30,468 nt of DNA, taken from NCBI GenBank assembly GCA_026387965.1, contig JAPLKR010000057.1:1-30468 (forward strand), written 5' to 3'. Below are positions 23,350 through 30,468 of the stretch, in pieces; the first letter of the stretch is position 1; every line of letters starts with the position of its first letter. The notes beneath the pieces are model-generated. The model had not been told where the DNA came from, did not search any database, and was given only the letters and a program-made list of their open reading frames with translations. A program made the position numbers and the translations under genes. This DNA comes from Fusobacteriota bacterium (GTDB taxonomy: Bacteria; Fusobacteriota; Fusobacteriia; JAPLKR01).

Positions 23350-23957
23350 ACAGCCTCCCCTAAGAGTTTTTTCAAAAATGTTGTCCTATGAATCGACGTG
23401 ATACCATACTTATCAATGGCTTCACAGTGTACTTTCGTCCCATACCCTTTATGCTTTTCTATTCCATACTCTGGATACTCCTTGGCAAGTGAAACCATGA
23501 TATGATCTCGGGCTACCTTTGCTACAATAGACGCTGCAGCGATGTGAAGACTTTTAGAATCCCCCTTTACCACCGCCTCTTGAGAATAGTCACATTTCGG
23601 AAGTGTCTTATTGCCATCTATCAGTAGTAACTCTTCACCAGTATAAATTTTATCCACCGCACGTTTCATTGCAATAAATGTCGCTTGTAAGATATTGTAT
23701 TTATCAATCTCCTCTACACTTGCAATCCCGATGCCCACTTTAGCATGTTTCAATATGTGAGGAAATAATAGCTCTCTCTTTTTTTCTGTGAGTTTTTTAG
23801 AATCATTCACTTCATCAAAAATCTCTAGATACTCTGAAAGTATCACTGCAGCTGCGACCACAGGTCCAGCGAGAGGCCCACGACCGGCTTCATCTATTCC
23901 AATAACTATTTCACCATTTTTCTGATACGCTCTATCAAACTGCCATAATGGATTCAT
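23295..23957 (-). CDS. rnhB: Ribonuclease HII
   Basis: Endonuclease of 220 residues that cuts the RNA strand of RNA-DNA hybrids and starts removal of single ribonucleotides from DNA. The catalytic set is visible: Asp and Glu in GIDEAGRGPLAGPVV, DSKKLTEKKRE, the central LLIDGNK, KGDSKSLHIAAASIVAKVAR and the HKGYGT segment. An extra C-terminal tail of about 20 residues (AVCQKEMLARLESQRLF) is encoded in the part that overlaps yraN. The start is ATG at 23957 with only a weak GGGG upstream. It is the first gene of the rnhB-yraN-comFC-glycosyltransferase unit. Confidence 0.96.
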   Translation of the reverse strand: MNPLWQFDRAYQKNGEIVIGIDEAGRGPLAGPVVAAAVILSEYLEIFDEVNDSKKLTEKKRELLFPHILKHAKVGIGIASVEEIDKYNILQATFIAMKRAVDKIYTGEELLLIDGNKTLPKCDYSQEAVVKGDSKSLHIAAASIVAKVARDHIMVSLAKEYPEYGIEKHKGYGTKVHCEAIDKYGITSIHRTTFLKKLLGEAVCQKEMLARLESQRLFSI

Positions 23958-23984
23958 CTAAAACCCCTTAAAATCTTTTTTTAT

Positions 23985-23993
23985 ATTATAACA
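23985..23993 (-). promoter_or_regulatory. Extended -10 promoter of rnhB unit
   Basis: On the minus strand TGTTATAAT gives a perfect -10 at 23990-23985 with extended TG. The -35 is weak (CAGACA at 18 bases). The region between here and 24170 holds nothing else I can identify. Confidence 0.6.
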
Positions 23994-24170
23994 TAAGAAT
24001 GGCGAGTGTGTCTGGGTAGGTGTGAAAAAACAAACAAATTGCATACAAATTAATTATTTGCTTTTGGCGTAAATCTACATTAATCTCCATAAGTCGACAT
24101 TGATCCGAGTTCTAGATTTTACGTTTTATCCGTATTTAGCGAAGCTACCTGAAGCTAGTAATACATCAAA

Positions 24171-24203
24171 AATAAGAGGTACTCAGTCGAATACCTCTTT
24201 TGT
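24171..24203 (-). terminator. Terminator after cardiolipin synthase
   Basis: AAGAGGTA (24174-24181) pairs with TACCTCTT (24192-24199) around a ten-base loop. T-rich flanks exist on both sides, with TTATTTTTG downstream on the minus strand, so it ends the cls transcript. Confidence 0.8.
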
Positions 24204-24204
24204 T

Positions 24205-25860
24205 TTATAGTAGTGGTGATAACAGTTTGTAAACCCCTTCAAAAAAGCGTGTTCTCTTACTTCTTTGTTTCCATTCTTCCAAGCCAAATTCTACCGATTT
24301 TGCAAAATCCTCTTCAAAATGTGCTTCAAGCTCTTTCACAATATCTTCGTTATAAGCCACAGCATTAACTTCGTAGTTTACCAGTAGACTTCGTATATCC
24401 ATATTGGCTGTCCCCACTGAGGCAATACCCGTATCAACGATCATAACCTTTGCATGAATAAATCCGTTGTCATAAGCAAAAATTCTCACTCCCGCTGTAA
24501 GAAGCTCTTCCACATTTCCACGGGTTCCTACAAAGGCCGATTTATGATCAATACGGTTTGGAATAATAATTCGCACATCTATTCCAGAGTATGCTGCCAT
24601 TTTCAAAGCACTACGAATCGTTTCTGGCAGAATGAGATATGGCGTTGTAAACCAAATTCGGTTTTTTGCATTGCTTATGTGATAAAAATATTGGAAAAAG
24701 ATACATTTTCCTACTGTATCAAGACCACTATATACCAGTTGCATTCTAAAATGTGTCAACTCTGCCCGTTCACTCTCGGTAATATGGGGAAAATATTTCT
24801 CTCCAAAAAGATTTTCGTTAAGCTTTTTATTTTTTCGAGTAGCTAAATCCCAATCATTTGCAAAGACATCTTGAAGAGGATACAAAATCTCCCCTTTAAC
24901 CTTCATGTGTGTATCGCGCCAATACCCCATTTTAGGGTCAAGCCCAAGATATTCGTCCCCAATATTAAAGCCACCTATAAACCCTATTTTTCCATCTAGA
25001 ACAATCACCTTTCGATGATTTCTATAATTTATCTGGCGACTAATATGTGGCATAAAGAAAGCAAATTTTACTCCTGAACTTTCCAACTCTTGAATGTATT
25101 TTTTACTGATTTTTTTACTCCCCATATAATCAATCAGAACTCGTACCTCTAACCCTGCTTTAGCTCTGTCAATTAAAGCATCTTTGATCCGAGTTCCAAG
25201 CCCATCATCTCGCAGTATATACACTTCTATATGAACAAACACTTTTGATTTTAAAATCTCTTCAATTACGACCTCATAAAGTTTATGCCCGTCATTGAAA
25301 AGTTCAACAGAGTTATAAGTCGCAATTGGCTCGTTAATATGTTTAAGTAGATACTGCATCAACCTCTTTCCTGGCATTTCAAGATGCTTTAAATACTCCA
25401 GTTGCGTATCTATTTTTTCAAGCAAGAGTTTTGATGTGGAACGCTTTTTATAATACTCTACTTTTTTGCTACTATCACCTAAAAATACATATAAAATTAC
25501 CCCTGCAATAGGTAAAAATATGATCACCAGAATCCAAGCAAATGTCTTTTCTGCGTTTCGATTATCTATTATAAGTGTAACAATAATTCCGATACTGTAT
25601 ATCCAAAATAGTACTAACACTAGTGCTATACTTCCAAGAAGAATAAAGAGGAATGAACTCGTAAATCTTAAAGTTTCAGTTTTTTTTGCCAAACATACCC
25701 ATTCCGGTCCTACTTTATGTGCTGTTTCAATTTGATTTTTTAGCAGTTCGTAGGTTATTGCGAAACTCGCTTTTGCATCAACATGTATCTTGAATATAAT
25801 AAATAACCCCATAATTAGAATAATAAGAAAGGGTACTAAAACCCATTTTCGTTTTATCAT
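24205..25860 (-). CDS. cls: Cardiolipin synthase (phospholipase D family)
   Basis: Membrane enzyme joining phosphatidylglycerol molecules to cardiolipin. I start it at ATG 25860 because GGGGGAGA lies just before it, and a good promoter begins transcription downstream of the longer alternative start at 25923. That gives 551 residues. Three membrane segments lie at about 5-24, 64-92 and 101-123, then two phospholipase D domains with HKD motifs: HRKVIVLDGKIGFIGG and HAKVMIVDTGIASVGT. The segment between the first and second helices (about 45 residues, with HVDAKASFAITYELLKNQIE) is longer than in typical Cls proteins, which have two N-terminal helices close together. It is monocistronic. Confidence 0.93.
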   Translation of the reverse strand: MIKRKWVLVPFLIILIMGLFIIFKIHVDAKASFAITYELLKNQIETAHKVGPEWVCLAKKTETLRFTSSFLFILLGSIALVLVLFWIYSIGIIVTLIIDNRNAEKTFAWILVIIFLPIAGVILYVFLGDSSKKVEYYKKRSTSKLLLEKIDTQLEYLKHLEMPGKRLMQYLLKHINEPIATYNSVELFNDGHKLYEVVIEEILKSKVFVHIEVYILRDDGLGTRIKDALIDRAKAGLEVRVLIDYMGSKKISKKYIQELESSGVKFAFFMPHISRQINYRNHRKVIVLDGKIGFIGGFNIGDEYLGLDPKMGYWRDTHMKVKGEILYPLQDVFANDWDLATRKNKKLNENLFGEKYFPHITESERAELTHFRMQLVYSGLDTVGKCIFFQYFYHISNAKNRIWFTTPYLILPETIRSALKMAAYSGIDVRIIIPNRIDHKSAFVGTRGNVEELLTAGVRIFAYDNGFIHAKVMIVDTGIASVGTANMDIRSLLVNYEVNAVAYNEDIVKELEAHFEEDFAKSVEFGLEEWKQRSKRTRFFEGVYKLLSPLL

Positions 25861-25894
25861 TTTCTCCCCCTTATTATTTCCTTCGTTTTGTTTT

Positions 25895-25923
25895 ATTATA
25901 ACTGAAAATTGCAAACCCTTCAA
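25895..25923 (-). promoter_or_regulatory. Promoter of cls
   Basis: On the minus strand TTGAAG (25923-25918), 17 bases, TATAAT (25900-25895). The predicted start near 25888 gives a leader of about 28 bases and excludes translation from 25923. Confidence 0.75.
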
Positions 25924-25985
25924 GACATATATTAATCTTTAAAACTAAATTAATTATAAATTGCTTCCCATATTTTTCATCTTTA

Positions 25986-25994
25986 TGCTAAAAT
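25986..25994 (+). promoter_or_regulatory. Probable extended -10 promoter of the aminotransferase gene
   Basis: TGCTAAAAT with -10 at 25989-25994, lying 28 bases before the chosen ATG. No clear -35. Confidence 0.5.
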
Positions 25995-26021
25995 ACTATC
26001 ATTACTAGGGTGGAGGTAAAC

Positions 26022-27320
26022 ATGAAGACAAATGAAAATAATCCGGATTTCGGAAAAGATTTTTTTGCAAAACGTTCTCAAAATAAAAAAATTGTAGACA
26101 ACGTTTTTGCTATGGGAGTACGCGTTGAAAAAGCAAAAAAACTCTATGGCGATAGTGTCATTAATGGGACTATTGGTTCGCTTCTAGATGAACAGGAAAA
26201 TATTCTTATTTTTGATGCAATCAAATCTACGTACTATGCACTCTCTACAAAGGAACATTTTTCCTATGCAGATACATTTTCTGGTACAAATGATTATAAA
26301 GAAGCTGTAAAAAATTGGATATTTCTCCCTAAGCACCTGGAAGCGTTGAAAGAATTTCATATTGAGGTTACGGCCTCCCCTGGAGCAAGTGGCGCGGTAA
26401 GCAGCGCAATTCATAATTTTCTAGATCCTGGTGAAAAACTTTTAATTTCGCATATTTCATACCCCATTTATGATTTTAGTATCAAAGAGTATGGCGCACT
26501 CACTGTGGAATACTCTCTATTTACACAAGATTTGAATTTCAACTTTGATGATTTAGAAAAAAAAGCATGGGAGATTCTTAAAACGCAAGATAAGTTGGTA
26601 TTGCTTTTAAATGACCCTTGCCAAAACCCTACTGGCTACTCTCTTTCTAGAAGCGAGTGGGCAACACTTTGTGAACTTCTGAATAAAATAGCGCAAGTAA
26701 AAAAAGTTGTTTTTCTACTGGATATTGCCTATATTGATTTTGATCCACGAGGAAAAAACCTTACGCGAAACTTTTTATTTGAAATCGCAAAGTTGCACAA
26801 AAATGTTTTTACCATTCTTATGTTTAGTTGCTCTAAATCCTTTTCATGTTATGGCCTCCGCTCTGGTGCACAAATTGCAATCACTCAAAGCAAAGATGTT
26901 ATTGACGCCTATAAAAATATTCAATATTGCTCCTGTCTCGGGATATGGGCAACAACATCTCGAGTTGCTATGACGCTTTTTGCCACAATCTTATCAAATC
27001 CTAACTATCTGCAAGCCCTCGAAATAGAACAGGAAAAAAGTCGTGATATTCTGTGTGATAGAGCTGATATTTTCATTGAAGAGGCTGACCTTGTCGGTTT
27101 AAAACATTACCCATATGGTGGTGGTTTTTTTATTACTCTCATCGAACCGAACACCCCTGAAAAAATTGATAAATTTATTTCACTCTGTGCCGATAATCAT
27201 ATTTTCTTGATTCCGTTAAAAAATGGAATCAGAATCGCTATTAGTAGTATTCCTATAAGGAAAATTCCAGGGCTTGCTACAAAGCTTAAGAAAATTCTCA
27301 CTACATTACATCTTCTTTGA
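26022..27320 (+). CDS. PLP-dependent class I/II aminotransferase
   Basis: Fold-type I aminotransferase of 432 residues, probably acting on aspartate or aromatic amino acids, which cannot be decided here. The start is ATG at 26022 with GGAGG seven bases before it; an in-frame GTG at 26010 overlaps that site and is less likely. Family marks in order: the N-terminal NGTIGSLLDE segment, TASPGASGAVSSAI at the cofactor phosphate site, NDPCQNPTGYSLS, LLDIAYIDFD with the Asp and Tyr that hold the pyridine ring, SCSKSFSCYGLRSGAQ with the Schiff-base Lys and the phosphate Arg, and GIRIAIS with the substrate carboxylate Arg near the end. It is flanked by non-coding DNA on both sides and appears monocistronic. 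Confidence 0.92.
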   Translation: MKTNENNPDFGKDFFAKRSQNKKIVDNVFAMGVRVEKAKKLYGDSVINGTIGSLLDEQENILIFDAIKSTYYALSTKEHFSYADTFSGTNDYKEAVKNWIFLPKHLEALKEFHIEVTASPGASGAVSSAIHNFLDPGEKLLISHISYPIYDFSIKEYGALTVEYSLFTQDLNFNFDDLEKKAWEILKTQDKLVLLLNDPCQNPTGYSLSRSEWATLCELLNKIAQVKKVVFLLDIAYIDFDPRGKNLTRNFLFEIAKLHKNVFTILMFSCSKSFSCYGLRSGAQIAITQSKDVIDAYKNIQYCSCLGIWATTSRVAMTLFATILSNPNYLQALEIEQEKSRDILCDRADIFIEEADLVGLKHYPYGGGFFITLIEPNTPEKIDKFISLCADNHIFLIPLKNGIRIAISSIPIRKIPGLATKLKKILTTLHLL

Positions 27321-27533
27321 TTTTCTTATTTATAAATTATATTTTCTACTCGTGTATGTCTCTTTAACTTCATCATAAATTTGGCAATATCATCAAACTC
27401 TGCACTCCATAACAAATTTACTTCCGAGCTTCATTTTATCACTATATTACATTTTATTCTAAATTATGACTTCATTTCTCTTGAATCACCCACAAATACC
27501 AACTTTTGCTTGAAACTTTTTCACTTTATCGTT

Positions 27534-27549
27534 ACACTATAGATAGTGT
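27534..27549. promoter_or_regulatory. Palindromic candidate operator before the metal-uptake operon
   Basis: ACACTAT-AG-ATAGTGT is a perfect 7-2-7 palindrome ending 12 bases before the GGAGG of znuA. It lies where the promoter must be, partly overlapping TATAGA and TATAAA -10-like boxes. It does not match the classical Zur, Fur or MntR boxes I know. The rest of 27321-27533 is AT-rich with nothing recognisable. Confidence 0.5.
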
Positions 27550-27570
27550 TATAAATTCTTGGAGGTTCGT

Positions 27571-28416
27571 TTGAAAAAAATTATTTTTTCCCTATTTTTT
27601 AGTGTCATTTCAGCTTGTATTTTAGCAAGCTCCATTCCGACTGTTACGGTATCTATTGCACCAGAAAAATATTTTGTTCAAATGATTGCAAAAAGCAGTG
27701 TCGATGTTAACATTCTCACACCTAACAATGTAGAGGCTGAATACTTTTCGCCTACGCCACAACAACTGATCAATTTAAAAAATTCCGATCTCTATTTTCA
27801 AATAGGGCTGCTCCATTTTGAAGCTACCATTAATTCGAAAATAAAATCTATTGCACCGAATACACAGGTGATTAATCTTTCTCAAAATTTGAATCTCACT
27901 TCAAACGCAGACCCACACATCTGGCTTTCTGTAAAAAATGCTCAGGTAATGTCTCAAACTATTTATAATGCTCTGTGTAATAAATATCCGCAAAACAAAG
28001 CTTTCTACACAAAAAATTATCAAAAACTTCAAGCTCATAATGTAAAACTAGCTAAAGAAATGACCTTTATATTGAAAAAATTTCAAGGATATTCATTTAT
28101 CACCTATCACCCTGCATACTCATATTTTGCTTCTGAATATGGTCTAAATGAGGTAGCTATTGAACAAAATGGAAAAGAACCTTCACCCCAGCAAATGGCG
28201 AACATTATTCAATTAGCAAAACGAAATCACATTCCTACAATTTTTATACAGTCCCAAGTCAATGATAAACCAGCCCTTGTTATTGCAAAACAAATTAGAG
28301 CGCAAGTTATAGTTCTTAACCCAATGGCAGAAAATTGGCCAAATAATATGTTAAATATCGCAACAAAATTGTCAGGGTCTTTTCAAGTTGGTGATTATGA
28401 TTCTAGAAGTCTCTAA
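27571..28416 (+). CDS. ZnuA-like metal-binding protein of an ABC importer
   Basis: Extracytoplasmic solute-binding protein of the cluster 9 (ZnuA/TroA) family, for zinc or manganese, 281 residues. The start is TTG at 27571 with GGAGG five bases upstream. The signal peptide is LKKIIFSLFFSVISACILAS; a Cys is present (ISAC), but the residues around it do not make a clear lipobox. Two of the usual ligands are visible, His in DPHIWLS and His in YHPAYSYFASEYGL. The first ligand, normally His in a P-H-x-F/Y-x-P-T-P context, is Glu in EAEYFSPTP. The His-rich loop common in ZnuA is missing. The gene overlaps the ATPase gene by 20 bases. Metal preference is therefore open. Confidence 0.88.
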   Translation: MKKIIFSLFFSVISACILASSIPTVTVSIAPEKYFVQMIAKSSVDVNILTPNNVEAEYFSPTPQQLINLKNSDLYFQIGLLHFEATINSKIKSIAPNTQVINLSQNLNLTSNADPHIWLSVKNAQVMSQTIYNALCNKYPQNKAFYTKNYQKLQAHNVKLAKEMTFILKKFQGYSFITYHPAYSYFASEYGLNEVAIEQNGKEPSPQQMANIIQLAKRNHIPTIFIQSQVNDKPALVIAKQIRAQVIVLNPMAENWPNNMLNIATKLSGSFQVGDYDSRSL

Positions 28417-29131
28417 TTTATCTATCACCCTTGATGGTATTACAATCATCGAACCATGTTCTTTTTCAGTTTCAGAAAACGATTTTATTGGTATCATTGG
28501 CCCTAATGGAGGTGGAAAATCCACACTTATTAAAGCTTTCCTAGGTTTGATACCTTATAGTGGTAGCGTAAACTTTTCCATTCCTCTTTCACATATTGGT
28601 TACCTTCCGCAATTTAATCATTCTATTGATAAACGCTTTCCCATTACTGTGGAAGAAATTATTCTTTCCGGAATTGAAGGGATAACACCAAAACTCACTA
28701 AAAATGAGAAAAAAAATAAGCTCACTCATGTCCTTTCTACTTTTAACCTTACACGTCTTAAAAACAACTCGATTGGCACTTTATCTGGCGGAGAAATTCA
28801 AAAAACGCTTCTGGCTAGAAGCATTATTAGTAACCCAAAGCTTCTAATATTAGATGAACCTACAAATTTTATAGATCATACATCTGAGCAAGAACTCTAT
28901 ACTATTCTTAAAAACCTCAACCAAACGATGGCTATTATGATGATTTCACACGATTTAGCCATTATTCCAACATACATTAAGTCTATCCTATGTGTGAATA
29001 AAAGTGTTCATTTTCACGCAGGAAATGCCATTACTCCAGAAGTACTTTCAACATATCACTGCCCCGTCGAACTTATTGCTCACGGAAGCTTTCCTCACCG
29101 TGTTGTAGAATCCCATAAAAAGGAGTCTTAA
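28397..29131 (+). CDS. ABC transporter ATPase for zinc/manganese uptake (ZnuC-like)
   Basis: Cytoplasmic ATPase of 244 residues that powers the importer. Motifs: Walker A GPNGGGKSTL, Q-loop YLPQFNHS, signature LSGGEIQKTLLARS, Walker B LLILDEPTNFID and switch His in MMISHD. I choose ATG 28397, where ILEVSNLSI begins the usual first strand; TTG 28388 and GTG 28391 are in the same frame and possible. The start lies inside znuA, so the two are translationally coupled. The C-terminal 40 residues (HFHAGNAITPEVLS onward) contain several His, as in other ZnuC proteins. Confidence 0.93.
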   Translation: MILEVSNLSITLDGITIIEPCSFSVSENDFIGIIGPNGGGKSTLIKAFLGLIPYSGSVNFSIPLSHIGYLPQFNHSIDKRFPITVEEIILSGIEGITPKLTKNEKKNKLTHVLSTFNLTRLKNNSIGTLSGGEIQKTLLARSIISNPKLLILDEPTNFIDHTSEQELYTILKNLNQTMAIMMISHDLAIIPTYIKSILCVNKSVHFHAGNAITPEVLSTYHCPVELIAHGSFPHRVVESHKKES

Positions 29132-29133
29132 AA

Positions 29134-29955
29134 ATGTTAGAGCTATTTTCTTATCAGTTCATGCAAAATGCCTTTATCGGGTCTATCTTAGTGAGCATTT
29201 TATGTGGTATTATTGGGAGTTACATTGTTGTAACTCGAAAAGTTCTTATATCAGGGAGTATCTCACATGCTTCTTTTGGGGGCATTGGAATTGCTTTTCT
29301 TCTCAATATGCCTCCTCTTCTATGTGCTTCAATATTTAGTGTCATTGTAGCTGTTCTTATTCAATGGATGTCTAAACATCTAAAGATGCGTGAGGATTCA
29401 GCTATTGGCATGATTTGGGCTTGTGGAATGGCTATTGGAGTTATTGCAATCTATCTCGCCCCTGGTTACGCTAAAGATTTAGGTTCCTATCTATTTGGAA
29501 ATATCTTAACACTTAGCAGTAGTGATCTCTTTTTTTCTGCTTCAATTATGATACTCCTTATCATTTTTTTTACGCTATTTTATAAAACTATCTTATATGG
29601 TGCTTTTGACTCTGAGTATATGAAAACACGTGGAGTTTCAACAAAAATAATTGATTATCTCTTAATGGTGCTGTTAGCCCTTACCATTATCGCATCACTT
29701 CGATTAATTGGAATTATTTTGATTGTTGCCATGCTCACAATCCCGCAAGAATGCGCCTCAATTTTTGTTAAAAAATTGAAGTTTATGATATATTATTCCA
29801 TTGTTATTTCTTTAATCGCTTCAATATTAGGACTTATCATCTCTTTTTATCTTAATGTGCCTTCAGGCCCTATTATTATTTTACTTCTTATACTGTTTTA
29901 TAGTATCTTAAAGGGCTTGTTCCTTTTAAAGATACAAATAAAAAAGAGAACTTGA
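29134..29955 (+). CDS. ABC-3 family metal importer permease (ZnuB-like)
   Basis: Membrane permease of 273 residues with about eight hydrophobic segments. The family hallmark is present near the N terminus (GSYIVVTRKVLISGSISHAS) and centrally (YMKTRGVS, then LIGIILIVAMLTIPQECA). AGGAG lies ten bases before the ATG, inside the end of the ATPase gene; the two genes are two bases apart. With the binding protein and ATPase it makes a complete importer. Its last codons, for KKRT and TGA, lie inside the terminator stem. Confidence 0.93.
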   Translation: MLELFSYQFMQNAFIGSILVSILCGIIGSYIVVTRKVLISGSISHASFGGIGIAFLLNMPPLLCASIFSVIVAVLIQWMSKHLKMREDSAIGMIWACGMAIGVIAIYLAPGYAKDLGSYLFGNILTLSSSDLFFSASIMILLIIFFTLFYKTILYGAFDSEYMKTRGVSTKIIDYLLMVLLALTIIASLRLIGIILIVAMLTIPQECASIFVKKLKFMIYYSIVISLIASILGLIISFYLNVPSGPIIILLLILFYSILKGLFLLKIQIKKRT

Positions 29956-29976
29956 AATTTTCAAGTTCTCTTTTTT
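29941..29976. terminator. Bidirectional terminator shared by znuB and a small peptide gene
   Basis: GAGAACTTGAAA (29946-29957) pairs with TTTCAAGTTCTC (29959-29970); A5 on the left and T6 on the right allow termination both ways. The znuB TGA (29953-29955) is part of the left arm. Confidence 0.92.
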
Positions 29977-30046
29977 ATACTAAGCCATGTATCATTAAGA
30001 GTAATCCTAAGACTGCCACTACAAGTGATATCGATATATATTTCAT
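29975..30046 (-). CDS. 23-residue hydrophobic membrane peptide
   Basis: On the minus strand GGGAGGC is followed five bases later by ATG at 30046 and a frame of 23 codons ending TAA: MKYISISLVVAVLGLLLMIH plus GLV. It reads as one transmembrane helix with a short positive N terminus. It has a TATAAT-type promoter upstream and the shared terminator downstream, so all parts of a small gene are present. I do not recognise the product; very short single-helix proteins often bind membrane complexes or act as toxins of type I systems, but nothing here tells which. It is too short for homology to be judged by eye. Confidence 0.65.
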   Translation of the reverse strand: MKYISISLVVAVLGLLLMIHGLV

Positions 30047-30075
30047 ATTAGCCTCCCAAAGCCTTCCTAATAATA

Positions 30076-30103
30076 ATTATATACGTTAATTTTACCGCAA
30101 CAA
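30076..30103 (-). promoter_or_regulatory. Promoter of the 23-residue peptide gene
   Basis: On the minus strand TTGTTG (30103-30098), 16 bases, TATAAT (30081-30076). The predicted start is near 30069 and the leader about 24 bases. Confidence 0.6.
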
Positions 30104-30117
30104 CTCAAGATCTCCTC

Positions 30118-30157
30118 AAAAAAAATAGCGATGGCTTTTATCGTCGCTATTTTTTTT
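30118..30157 (-). terminator. Terminator overlapping the stop of the MscS-like gene
   Basis: AATAGCGA (30124-30131) pairs with TCGCTATT (30144-30151), flanked by A and T runs. On the minus strand the TAG stop of the channel gene is in the first arm and T8 follows the second. Confidence 0.9.
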
Positions 30158-30468
30158 TATTGGTTTGAAATATTTGTGGTGGAGCCATCGTATCTTCTTC
30201 ATTGTAAAGAGAATAAGTTGGAAAAGCCATATCTGCATCATTATCGTGTATAATTTTCGCAACCGTTATCATGATTGAATCCTGAATTTCTTTAAATTCC
30301 ACCCAATTAGTCGTCTTCGTAAACGCATAAATAGCTATGGTGAGTTGATACGTTCCAAATGCACCACCATTTTCAGCACCATCTGCTAAACTCACTGTAA
30401 CAGCTTTACTTTGATCGATCCCCTCATGCCCTACTAAAAAGGCTCTAATATCTTCGATTACTTTCAAT
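30147..30468 (-). CDS. MscS-family mechanosensitive channel, C-terminal part
   Basis: Partial gene: the frame is open to the window edge, so the N-terminal membrane part lies beyond 30468. The 106 visible residues match the cytoplasmic C-terminal domain of MscS-like channels: a segment KVIEDIRAFLVGHEGID, a beta-rich stretch ending in IAIYAFTKTTNWVEF, and DADMAFPTYSLYNEED close to the end. These channels open under membrane tension and release solutes on osmotic downshock. The tail after AFPT is short and ends in Lys residues. Confidence 0.85.
   Translation of the reverse strand, partial: LKVIEDIRAFLVGHEGIDQSKAVTVSLADGAENGGAFGTYQLTIAIYAFTKTTNWVEFKEIQDSIMITVAKIIHDNDADMAFPTYSLYNEEDTMAPPQIFQTNKKK

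Noticed and set aside
25861-25923. Longer start of cardiolipin synthase at 25923
   Set aside because: It lies at the -35 box of a good promoter and has no ribosome binding site; the ATG at 25860 has one.
1-30468. CRISPR array, tRNA, rRNA, prophage or defence genes
   Set aside because: No spaced repeats, no tRNA-like cloverleaf sequence and no phage or nuclease-type gene groups were seen; YraN alone is a housekeeping protein.

Overview
The window is AT-rich chromosomal DNA from a bacterium with two membranes. Strong GGAGG ribosome binding sites and frequent TTG/GTG starts give it a Firmicutes-like translation style. The outer membrane is implied by a complete tripartite RND efflux system with a TolC-type protein and by two tandem family-9 (heptosyltransferase-type) glycosyltransferases. 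A PykF-type pyruvate kinase, ATP-dependent PfkA, YqeK, YraN and ComFC complete the picture. I lean to Fusobacteriota or an outer-membrane-bearing member of the Bacillota, but no rRNA is present and the sequence does not settle it.

Layout. At 1-934 (minus) lies a decayed IS3-family transposase, followed by a gene-poor stretch to 1364. From 15192 down to 1365 the minus strand is one long collinear block: an outer membrane efflux protein with an added N-terminal domain, a lipoprotein adaptor, an RND pump, murA and rlmB, all nearly touching. After a new sigma-70-type promoter come pfkA, pyk, yqeK, an OmpR-type response regulator and its histidine kinase, ending at a good terminator. At 15506-18070 (plus) is leuS, sharing a bidirectional terminator with a small secreted protein of unknown function (minus). 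From 18785 to 20253 (plus) lie a LytM-like lipoprotein without metal ligands, yajQ and rpmB. From 23957 down to 20370 (minus) lie rnhB, yraN, a broken comFC and two glycosyltransferases. A cardiolipin synthase (minus) and an aminotransferase (plus) diverge at about 25.9 kb. A znuA-znuC-znuB-type metal uptake operon (plus) follows and converges on a 23-residue membrane peptide gene. The window ends in the C-terminal part of a mechanosensitive channel of the MscS family.

Working together. Most genes serve central metabolism (pfkA, pyk), envelope building (murA, glycosyltransferases, cls, LytM lipoprotein), efflux, and translation or RNA upkeep (leuS, rpmB, rlmB, rnhB). The points most worth a second look are the substrate-binding-like domain fused to the TolC-like protein and the translational coupling of that efflux set to murA; the inverted repeat over the efflux promoter; the histidine kinase that appears to need an ATT start; the metal-free LytM lipoprotein; the doubly disrupted comFC; the His-to-Glu change in the ZnuA-like protein; and the 23-residue peptide gene. 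I did not find a clearly new multi-gene system such as a defence island, CRISPR array or prophage.
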